The notes beneath the pieces are model-generated. The model did not search any database, was not told the DNA's origin, and worked only from the letters and a program-made list of their open reading frames with translations. From the NCBI GenBank assembly GCA_016744295.1, contig JADGEQ010000032.1, positions 16,496 through 80,495 on the forward strand: a stretch of DNA of 64,000 bases. The letters are read 5' to 3'. This DNA is from Desulfobacteraceae bacterium (GTDB lineage Bacteria; Desulfobacterota; Desulfobacteria; Desulfobacterales; Desulfobacteraceae). A program made the position numbers and the translations under genes. Each line of letters opens with the position of its first letter. The first letter of the stretch is position 1. Shown piece by piece: positions 57,549 to 64,000 of this stretch.

Positions 57549-58502
57549 TCAACATAAAGATTGGCAGACCGATATCAACTCATTTCGTAACCAAATGATG
57601 GCCGGGTCGTGATTGACCCTTGCATGCCAATAGAGCGTCATTTGAAAAGGCGACATGCTGAAGGGCAGTTCCAGAACTTGAAGGTTGTTGAGAATGGAAA
57701 AACTTTTTGCATAACGTTCCACCATGGTTCCGATTAAATTTGTTTTACTGATCACTTCGGCAAGGGTAGAGGTTCGCTGGGTCATGAATTTTATGTTTCG
57801 TTTTTCAAACAGTTCGTGAAGTCTTTGGTCAACTGAGTCTATGGGAAAGGTGTCTTTGTGAAGAAAAATAATGGCATGCTGGAGCTGTAAAAAAAGGTTT
57901 AAGCTGATTTTTCCCTTTATGTCAGGATGGTTTTTTCTTGCAACCGCCACCACCCGTTCATCAAATAGTTTATGCTGGAAAAGATCTTCAGTGGTTGAAA
58001 ATTGAACATTGAATTTATCCTGTTGAAAATTTTGAGGATAATGACTAAAAACAGCCAGATCAAGTTTGCCTGTGGATAAAAAATTATGCCGGTCATTGAG
58101 TTTGGTGTGATGAACCCTGATCTGGACGTTGGGCGCTGATTTTTCAAGTCTGTTGAGAAGTTTTGGAAGAATCACAAACTCAGAGTAATCCGACATGGAC
58201 AGACGGAAAATCCGTTTGCTTGATGTTGATTCGAATTTTGAAAACTCTGAATAGATAGATTTTAATTGATTGATCACCCCATGTATTAATGGTGCCAGCT
58301 CCTCAGCTCTTTGGGTGGGTTGCATCCCCTCGGCTGTTTTAACAAACAGCTGATCGCTGAAAATGGATCTTAGCTTGTTTAAAGAATAACTGACGGCAGG
58401 CTGACTCATATTTAATCGTTTTCCAGCCCTGGACTGATTTCGCTCCTGGTAGATTGCCTCAAAAATAACGAGAAAATTTAAATCAACTTCCCTCAGGTTC
58501 AT
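57549..58502 (-). CDS. LysR-family transcriptional regulator
   Basis: A 317-residue LysR regulator. ATG 58502 was chosen because homology starts MNLREVDLNFLVIFEAIYQE and AGGTGA lies upstream; a GTG at 58514 is an alternative. The winged helix is NQSRAGKRLNMSQPAVSYSLNKLRSIFSDQLFVKTAEGM. The C-terminal effector domain resembles the NodD/PNLM-type group. It follows the DUF362 gene by 99 bp on the same strand and probably controls the TRAP transporter operon, its likely target. Confidence 0.92.
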   Translation of the reverse strand: MNLREVDLNFLVIFEAIYQERNQSRAGKRLNMSQPAVSYSLNKLRSIFSDQLFVKTAEGMQPTQRAEELAPLIHGVINQLKSIYSEFSKFESTSSKRIFRLSMSDYSEFVILPKLLNRLEKSAPNVQIRVHHTKLNDRHNFLSTGKLDLAVFSHYPQNFQQDKFNVQFSTTEDLFQHKLFDERVVAVARKNHPDIKGKISLNLFLQLQHAIIFLHKDTFPIDSVDQRLHELFEKRNIKFMTQRTSTLAEVISKTNLIGTMVERYAKSFSILNNLQVLELPFSMSPFQMTLYWHARVNHDPAIIWLRNELISVCQSLC

Positions 58503-58601
58503 CTTATAAATCACCTATAAACATAAATACCATGGATAAAAAAAAGCCTAAACGCTGTGATCATATTTCAAGGGAGATTTAATGTATAGGAAAAACAGCA
58601 A

Positions 58602-59786
58602 TCAGGCAGAATTCTTTGCATGGTCGGTCAGGGTCTTGAGAATTTCACTGGAAACAGGGGGACACCCCTGGACAAAAATTCCCTGATCTTTTTGTTTGAA
58701 CATACAATTGCCAATGCACAAGGTGTTGTCAGGGATTTCATCATGGCCTTTTCCAATGGCAATATGAACCTGGTTCTGGTTGGGGAAATAATCCAGAAGT
58801 TCCTGGGCATATTTTTTTAGAAATAACAGCAATGTTGACTGGCATGCACTACAGGATTTTTTGTCCAGCACGGCTATATTGGGAAAATGGATTTCCAGAT
58901 TATGGGGTGGGATATCAAAGGGTTTAATCCAGTCACGCCAATTAGCGGGATGAATCCTAATGGCATCCATATCAATAATCCCATACCCGCGCTCTGCGGC
59001 AATGGCCAGATGCGGGGTTTTTTGGGCCGTGGTTCCCATTAATTCACAGGCCACACTATCGGCCGCAAAGGGATCGGAGCTGACAACTACAACGCCGAGT
59101 TCCTTGGGGGTTCCGGCACTGGGCCCCAGTCCTTCCATTCCCACAGAACCATCAATAATCGACAGATGAGGGCGCAGGACACTGGACATGTCTGCAATGG
59201 CAATATTGATGGGTTTATTGTCATCCCCTTCCCTGGGGGATAACATATGCAGTTTGACTTTGCTGCGCCGCCATAGACACCCCTTCATATTTTTAATGGA
59301 TAGGGTCACATGGGTGTGCATATGCATCTTCATGACAGGAATAGAAACAATCAGATCAAAGTCATCAAGATCGGCACATACCTGCAATGTATTTATCACC
59401 CGGCCGTTTGGAATGGATCTTTCCACAAAGGGTCGTTTGTCCATATCGATCAAAGGGCAGTTTCTTGACTGGGCAATCTGTGTGACGCCACAAATGCGAT
59501 AGGCCTTTTCAAGGTCTACACCGACAATGGGGCTTTCCCCGATGGCGACCATGGCCCCGGCCTCTCGAAAAATATCAATGGCCGCAGCAATGACCTCAGG
59601 GTTGGTGGTCACAGCAGTCCCGGGTTCGGCGGGTCGTCCAACATTGGGTTTTAACAGGACACGCAAGCCCTTTACCCCGGACAAGTCCATGGATCCTAGG
59701 GCTCTTTGGGTATTGTCATAGGCATCCGGCCCCTGGGTTACATACACATCGGGGTTGGATCTGTTTTCAGGAAAATAATGTATCAC
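58602..59786 (-). CDS. DUF362 domain-containing protein
   Basis: A 394-residue protein. I place the start at GTG 59786, giving a GTGA overlap with the TRAP gene, since the DUF362 domain begins soon after (VYVTQGPDAYDNTQRALGSMD). Typical segments are RVLLKPNVGRPAEPGTAVTTNPEVI, IVSIPVMKMHMHTHVTLSIKNMKGCLWR and IIDGSVGMEGLGPSAGTPKELGVVV. Cys at CSACQS and IGNCMFKQKDQGIFVQGCPP could hold a metal or cluster. The function of the family is unclear. Coupling to a TAXI-TRAP transporter suggests action on the imported compound. Confidence 0.85.
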   Translation of the reverse strand: MIHYFPENRSNPDVYVTQGPDAYDNTQRALGSMDLSGVKGLRVLLKPNVGRPAEPGTAVTTNPEVIAAAIDIFREAGAMVAIGESPIVGVDLEKAYRICGVTQIAQSRNCPLIDMDKRPFVERSIPNGRVINTLQVCADLDDFDLIVSIPVMKMHMHTHVTLSIKNMKGCLWRRSKVKLHMLSPREGDDNKPINIAIADMSSVLRPHLSIIDGSVGMEGLGPSAGTPKELGVVVVSSDPFAADSVACELMGTTAQKTPHLAIAAERGYGIIDMDAIRIHPANWRDWIKPFDIPPHNLEIHFPNIAVLDKKSCSACQSTLLLFLKKYAQELLDYFPNQNQVHIAIGKGHDEIPDNTLCIGNCMFKQKDQGIFVQGCPPVSSEILKTLTDHAKNSA

Positions 59787-61567
59787 CAGCTGCCTACCCC
59801 ATGGGTAAAGATTGTCAACACCCCTAGAACCACGAAGGGGAGTTGCATCCATTTTGGAAATTTGCCGCCGATGATGCCCTGGCTTAACAGCCAGAGTCCG
59901 AGGCCTATTTTAAGAAAGGCCAATGTGGCCATGAAAGGATGGGTGATGGTTTGCAATAGTGCGGGATTGGCTATAAATGCCAGGGGAATCAGATAAAGCC
60001 CAAGTCCCAGTTTCATGGCATGACCGGCCACGGGAATCCATGGTGTCTCTGCCATTCCCGCCGCAATAAATACAGTGCCGCAAACAGGAGGGGTAATGGT
60101 GGATAAAAGGGCAAACCAAAAAACAAATAGATGGGAATAAACAGCAGGCAGCCCAAGTTCCTGGAGTGCAGGCCCTGCAACTGAAATGCAGATAACATAG
60201 GCAGCTGTTGTTGGAACTTCCATTCCTAGAATAAGACAGGCAAAGGCAGTTAAGATCAGGGCAACCCATAGGTTCCCATTTGAAAAACTTAAAATAATGG
60301 AGGTTATTTTGACCCCAAGACCTGTCATGTTCAAGACACCAATGATCAACCCGGCACAGATAATAATGGAAGCGATGACGGCAATCTGTCTGGCCGCAGT
60401 TGTACAGGCGTTTAATAATCTGGGGAAAACCCGGAGATAAAGAAATTCATACTTAATATTGGTACAAAGCAGGGCTGCTGATACAAAAATTGCCACCCCG
60501 GATGCAAATTGGGGGGTATAATCTGTAAAAAAAAGAATCCCGAGTAAGGTACCAAAAGGCAGACAAAAAAATGGGGCAAGGCGGATAACCCTGTTGATTT
60601 CAGGAATATCCTCTTTTTTCATCCCCATTAAATTGTATTTTTTCGCAAAAATGTCCACCCCTGTCCAGGCGGCAAAGAAAAAGAGAAGAGCGGGCATAAT
60701 GGCTATGGCCATGATCTGGGAATATTGCACCCGAAGAAGCTCTGCCATGATGAAGGCGCCTGCACCCATTAAGGGCGGCATGATCTGGCCGCCACTGGAG
60801 GCAACCGCCTCAACTGCTGCGGCAAATGGCGGTGGATAGCCCAACCGTTTCATGGCAGGTATGGTGATGGCGCCGGTTGACGCAACATTGGCCGACGCAG
60901 ACCCTGAAATAGATCCGAAAAAGGCAGAAGAGATAACAGAAACCTTTGCCGCTCCTGCCCGATACCGGCCGGCAACTTTTGTTGCCAAGGCCATGAAAGC
61001 ATCCCCACCTTCTCCCACTCCCACAAATGCCCCTAGTATTACAAAAACTGCAACCACATTGACTGAAACCCCGGTAAGCTGACCCCAGATGCCTCCCTCG
61101 GCCACAACCAGGGTTCCTAAAAAGCTGTCAATGGGGATTCCGGAATGACCAAACTCACCCGGCAGGTATTGACCTAAAACGCCATAGAGTAAGGCAATGA
61201 CAGCAACCGTGGGCAGGGCTAATTTAATCGCCCTGCGGGCCATTTCCAATATGACCAGAATGAGTCCCAGTGCAAGAAAAAGCTGACCGCTACCCTCAAG
61301 AGATCCATATTGTTCGCCCAAAAGATCACGGTTGAGGGTAATATAAAGACATCCCAACAATCCAATAGTGCATAAGGCGTAACCCGTCCATTTTTTGAGC
61401 CCCTTGTCCTTGTTCCCGAATACAAAAACCCAGGGAAGGGCCAGGGCCAGATGAATTGGCCGGGTGATCAAATTGGGGAGTAACCCGGTGAATATTAAAT
61501 ATATATGGAAAACCACACTTGTTACGGCAAGTGTGGCTGGGGCAAAAGAACTCATCTTCTTTATCAT
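59783..61567 (-). CDS. TRAP transporter fused permease (DctQ-DctM, TAXI type)
   Basis: A 594-residue membrane protein with about 16 helices. The N-terminal 130 residues replace the small DctQ subunit; the rest is the DctM large permease, including GSISGSASANVASTGAITIPAMKRLGYPPPFAAAVEAVASSGGQIMPPLMGAGAF and GMEVPTTAAYVI blocks. It imports an organic acid or similar solute with the TAXI binding protein encoded upstream, driven by a sodium or proton gradient. Start ATG 61567 lies 12 bp after the binding protein stop. Confidence 0.93.
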   Translation of the reverse strand: MIKKMSSFAPATLAVTSVVFHIYLIFTGLLPNLITRPIHLALALPWVFVFGNKDKGLKKWTGYALCTIGLLGCLYITLNRDLLGEQYGSLEGSGQLFLALGLILVILEMARRAIKLALPTVAVIALLYGVLGQYLPGEFGHSGIPIDSFLGTLVVAEGGIWGQLTGVSVNVVAVFVILGAFVGVGEGGDAFMALATKVAGRYRAGAAKVSVISSAFFGSISGSASANVASTGAITIPAMKRLGYPPPFAAAVEAVASSGGQIMPPLMGAGAFIMAELLRVQYSQIMAIAIMPALLFFFAAWTGVDIFAKKYNLMGMKKEDIPEINRVIRLAPFFCLPFGTLLGILFFTDYTPQFASGVAIFVSAALLCTNIKYEFLYLRVFPRLLNACTTAARQIAVIASIIICAGLIIGVLNMTGLGVKITSIILSFSNGNLWVALILTAFACLILGMEVPTTAAYVICISVAGPALQELGLPAVYSHLFVFWFALLSTITPPVCGTVFIAAGMAETPWIPVAGHAMKLGLGLYLIPLAFIANPALLQTITHPFMATLAFLKIGLGLWLLSQGIIGGKFPKWMQLPFVVLGVLTIFTHGVGSW

Positions 61568-61579
61568 TTTTACCAAAAC

Positions 61580-62551
61580 CTATTTCATATTATTGGGAAC
61601 TTCTACACCGATTTCCGCATAGTATTTGAGTGCTCCCGGGTGAAGTTTTGTGTTTAATGAGTTCAGGTTTTCCGTACGAACAGCGTCCCACCATAAATTG
61701 GTCTTACTCATACCTGTTTTTTGTTCCCAAAATGTTTTGGTCAGTTCATAGGCGGTCTGCTCATCCATGGAAGTTGTGGTATAGGCCCCAACCGAAAGGG
61801 ACATGGTGTTTGTGTCAGTTGTTATACCGGAATAGGTATTGCCCGGAATAACCAATTTTGTTCTTTTGCTTTGTTCTATTTGCGGGTCTGAAAAGCTTAA
61901 CAGCCTTATTTTTGAGCTTGCCGAAGCTTCAATCACATTGGGGGCAGGATAGGATCCTGCCGTGGCAAACCCGTCAATTTGACCGTTTTTCAGTGCCGGC
62001 ACCGCATTGTTAATCTCACTGTCAATGAGTTTTACCTGGCCGGCAAGTCCAAACATTTCGATATATTTGGCGGCTTCTTTGGCACCAAAACTGCCTTTTC
62101 CAATCAATATGGTTTTGCCTTTCAGATCGGCAAAATTTTTAACCCCGGATTGTTCACTCACCACAAAATGCATGGTTAATGATGGAATAATAAACAAAGA
62201 ACGAATATTCTGATAGTTTGGGCTCTTATCTTTAAACATTTTTTTCCCGTTCATGGCCAATCCAATGAGTGACGGTGGCGTCGTAAACACATAGTTTCCC
62301 TTCCGTTTGCTCACTTCCTTAACATTCTGTACAGATCCCTGGCTTTCCTCTACGGTTACAATGATCTCACCATTTGAACCTTTTTTAATGGCTTCGGCTA
62401 ATTGAACAGCCATTTGATAATATGAGGAGGATGATTTTGCAGATTTATAGGTGATCCGGGTCTGTGCACCCACTGTTTGAAAACCGAACAGAAAAAGTGA
62501 AACAACCACAATGGATATTAAAATAGGAAAATTTGATTTTAAAGCTTTCAT
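61580..62551 (-). CDS. TAXI-family TRAP transporter binding protein
   Basis: A 323-residue periplasmic protein. ATG 62551 was chosen after AAAGGAG, 9 residues inside the longest frame. A Sec signal (ISIVVVSLFLFGFQTVGAQ) ends near residue 30. The TAXI domain is clear: SAKSSSSYYQMAVQLAEAIKK, VFTTPPSLIGLAMNGKK, LKGKTILIGKGSFGAKEAAKYIEMFGL and QIDGFATAGSYPAPNVIEAS. It delivers solute to the fused permease downstream. Known TAXI ligands include glutamate and other acids; this one is not predictable. Confidence 0.93.
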   Translation of the reverse strand: MKALKSNFPILISIVVVSLFLFGFQTVGAQTRITYKSAKSSSSYYQMAVQLAEAIKKGSNGEIIVTVEESQGSVQNVKEVSKRKGNYVFTTPPSLIGLAMNGKKMFKDKSPNYQNIRSLFIIPSLTMHFVVSEQSGVKNFADLKGKTILIGKGSFGAKEAAKYIEMFGLAGQVKLIDSEINNAVPALKNGQIDGFATAGSYPAPNVIEASASSKIRLLSFSDPQIEQSKRTKLVIPGNTYSGITTDTNTMSLSVGAYTTTSMDEQTAYELTKTFWEQKTGMSKTNLWWDAVRTENLNSLNTKLHPGALKYYAEIGVEVPNNMK

Positions 62552-62897
62552 TTTCAACTCCTTTTTATAAATTTGCATAAATACATCTTGATTTCATTCA
62601 ATTGCACTCCTATCAAACCTCTATTTTTAAGTCCAACTTATTTGATGGATAGGGGGTTATTTATTTGGTGGATTATCCAATATCCGTTATAGGGATAGAT
62701 ATTTAGGCGGCTGCTGATTCATTGGTTGTATTCTCCAGGTAATTGCCTTAAAGACGCCATCAATTTTGATTTTTGGTTTTCAATCCTTAGGTTTTCCTGG
62801 GGACCCCGTTTTTGTATGGATGCTTGGGGTTGACTAAACTGACTGGTCAGTATATGAGTTGTGTTGCAATAGCGACTTTAAAACAGGTAGGAATAAA
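62552..62897. promoter_or_regulatory. Divergent intergenic region, TRAP operon and FGGY kinase
   Basis: This 346-bp gap has no gene. Toward the kinase, TTGACT (62830-62835) and TATATG (62851-62856) are candidate -35/-10 boxes, with the 20-bp operator between and overlapping them. Toward the TRAP operon no clear promoter was placed. GTAGGAAT precedes the kinase ATG. Confidence 0.55.
62835..62854. promoter_or_regulatory. 20-bp operator (copy 2), identical to 46952-46971
   Basis: TAAACTGAC-TG-GTCAGTATA, the same 20 bases in the same orientation as at 46952, sits across the kinase promoter 44 bp before the ATG. Exact conservation over 20 bp at two promoters 16 kb apart is not expected by chance in 64 kb. 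Confidence 0.8.
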
Positions 62898-64000
62898 ATG
62901 AAAGATACCATTCATCTGCTGACCTATGATATCGGCACCACCGGGGCGAAAACCTGTCTTTTTAAATTGGGAAGAAAGTTGGAATTGGTGGATTCCCAGG
63001 TGGTGGGGTATCCGCTTATTACCACAACCGACGGCGGATCTGAACAAAGGGCAGATGACTGGTGGAATGCCATCTGCCAGGGAAGCCGCAGTCTTTTGTC
63101 CCGGGCAGATTGCCCCAAGGACAAGATTGCGGCCATCTCTTTTTGCTGTCAGATGCAGGCTTTGGTTTTAGTGGACAGGCAGGGGCAGGCTGTGCGAAAT
63201 CCAATGGGGTATATGGACGGCCGGGCCACAAATCTTTTTAATGAAAATTTTGCCCGGGGGTTTCCGAAAATTGAAGGTCTAAATGGTGTCAAGCTGCTCA
63301 AATCCCTCTATATTACAGGCGGAGCCGCGGCAACTGTCAAGGATCCTTTGTGGAAGTACGCTTGGGTTCGTGAAAATGAACCGGCATATTTTGACAGGGT
63401 CTACAAGTGGCTGGATGTAAGGGATTATATGGCCCTCAGATGCACGGGTAATTTTGCCATGACCCGGGATTCGGCCCATTTGACCTTTATTTACAATACC
63501 CGGCCGGGCAGGGAGGGGTGGTCAAAAAGTTTGTGTAAAAGTTTTAATGTCAACCCATCCCATCTGCCAAGGGTTCAGGAGGCAACTGACAGATCAGGGG
63601 AATTGACCCCAAAAGCTGCAGAGGAACTGGGCTTGATGGAATCCACACCTGTGTTTGGCGGGGGAGGGGATATCACCCTTATTCCCATTGGTTCAGGCTG
63701 TCTCAACCCCAATGACACCCATATCTATGTGGGCACCTCGGGGTGGGTGGTTGCAAATGTTGACAAAAGAATGGTGGACCTTAAAAATTTCATGGCTTCT
63801 ATTTCAGGTGCGGTCCCGGGCCGCTACAATTATGTAGCAGAGCAGGAAACATCCGGCCTTTGTCTTCAATGGGTCAGAGATCATCTGGCTAAAGATGAGA
63901 TTGGTGTCTATCTGAAGGGGAATGAAGCCCTGGGGGCGGATGATGACCTCTATGAATTGATGAATCAAAAAGTAGCCGAGATTGAGCCGGGATCAGGCGG
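62898..64000 (+). CDS. FGGY-family carbohydrate kinase (3' end outside window)
   Basis: At least 367 residues, running off the window. The N-terminal ATPase phosphate loop is LLTYDIGTTGAKTCLF, and GYMDGRATNLFNENF and WLDVRDYMALRCTG match the xylulokinase-like FGGY fold; the second phosphate motif is VYVGTSGWVVANV (about 277-289). FGGY kinases phosphorylate sugars or polyols such as xylulose, ribulose or glycerol. A shared operator ties it to the aldolase/aminotransferase operon, so the aldolase may cleave its phosphorylated product. The substrate is unknown. AGGTAGGAAT lies just before the ATG. Confidence 0.9.
   Translation, partial: MKDTIHLLTYDIGTTGAKTCLFKLGRKLELVDSQVVGYPLITTTDGGSEQRADDWWNAICQGSRSLLSRADCPKDKIAAISFCCQMQALVLVDRQGQAVRNPMGYMDGRATNLFNENFARGFPKIEGLNGVKLLKSLYITGGAAATVKDPLWKYAWVRENEPAYFDRVYKWLDVRDYMALRCTGNFAMTRDSAHLTFIYNTRPGREGWSKSLCKSFNVNPSHLPRVQEATDRSGELTPKAAEELGLMESTPVFGGGGDITLIPIGSGCLNPNDTHIYVGTSGWVVANVDKRMVDLKNFMASISGAVPGRYNYVAEQETSGLCLQWVRDHLAKDEIGVYLKGNEALGADDDLYELMNQKVAEIEPGSG

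Noticed and set aside
1..64000. tRNA, rRNA, insertion sequences, prophage or integrase genes
   Set aside because: No transposase, integrase, phage structural gene, cloverleaf or rRNA-like stretch was recognised by reading; a covariance-model scan was not possible.

Overview
The window looks like a chromosomal segment of a marine-type sulfate-reducing deltaproteobacterium close to Desulfobacteraceae (Desulfobacter/Desulfobacula-like). This is inferred from gene content, not from a marker gene. It carries an oxidative TCA core (citrate synthase, isocitrate dehydrogenase, 2-oxoacid:ferredoxin oxidoreductase) and ADP-forming acyl-CoA synthetase. It also has an anaerobe-style oxygen defence set: superoxide reductase, rubredoxin:oxygen oxidoreductase, two rubredoxins, two rubrerythrin-like ferritins, cytochrome bd and hemerythrin. 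A ferredoxin:thioredoxin reductase-type catalytic subunit is paired with a glutaredoxin. No rRNA, tRNA, insertion sequence, prophage or CRISPR array was seen.

Layout. 1-6.4 kb: two hybrid histidine kinases flanking a periplasmic binding lipoprotein. 6.5-10.1 kb: HNH protein, TrmB, a DUF2293 protein and a DEAD-box helicase with a repetitive tail. 10.2-12.7 kb: a three-gene operon of unknown function with a clear promoter and a palindrome at the start site. 12.9-16 kb: acetyltransferase, DUF1456 protein, epimerase and a rubrerythrin-like protein preceded by a PerR/Fur-like box. 16.2-19.1 kb: ADP-forming acyl-CoA synthetase subunits and exonuclease III. 19.1-22.9 kb (minus strand): icd, rubredoxin-DUF2231 membrane protein, gltA, FTR-type subunit, glutaredoxin. 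23.3-28.6 kb: 2-oxoacid:ferredoxin oxidoreductase, FMN 2-hydroxyacid oxidoreductase with a rubredoxin-like head, flavodoxin and an APH-type kinase. 29-31.7 kb: desulfoferrodoxin, ferritin-like protein, FprA/Roo and rubredoxin. 31.9-35.6 kb: SRPBCC-epimerase fusion, membrane protein and DHH phosphoesterase. 35.8-41.1 kb: MarR-GNAT regulator, polar amino acid ABC transporter, AEC transporter and a second rubredoxin. 41.2-44.4 kb: cytochrome bd operon with a 30-residue CydX-like peptide and DUF4492. 44.7-46.9 kb: class II aldolase and class III aminotransferase. 47.3-56.9 kb: one 3190-residue Tc-toxin-A-like protein. 57-62.6 kb: hemerythrin, LysR regulator, DUF362 protein and TAXI-type TRAP transporter. 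62.9 kb to the end: a partial FGGY carbohydrate kinase.

Three themes are not explained by single genes. First, an identical 20-bp near-palindrome sits in the promoters of the aminotransferase/aldolase pair (46952) and the FGGY kinase (62835), 16 kb apart, which suggests one regulon that brackets the Tc-like gene and the TRAP cluster. Second, short tandem duplications of 13-18 bp recur in unrelated places: in frame inside TrmB, the helicase, the 2-oxoacid oxidoreductase and a membrane protein, and outside genes just before two start codons and at the roo stop codon. Third, the Tc-A-like giant has no TcB or TcC partner in the window and begins with peptidoglycan-binding-like repeats. This orphan and the uncharacterised 10.4-12.7 kb operon are the best candidates for an undescribed system.
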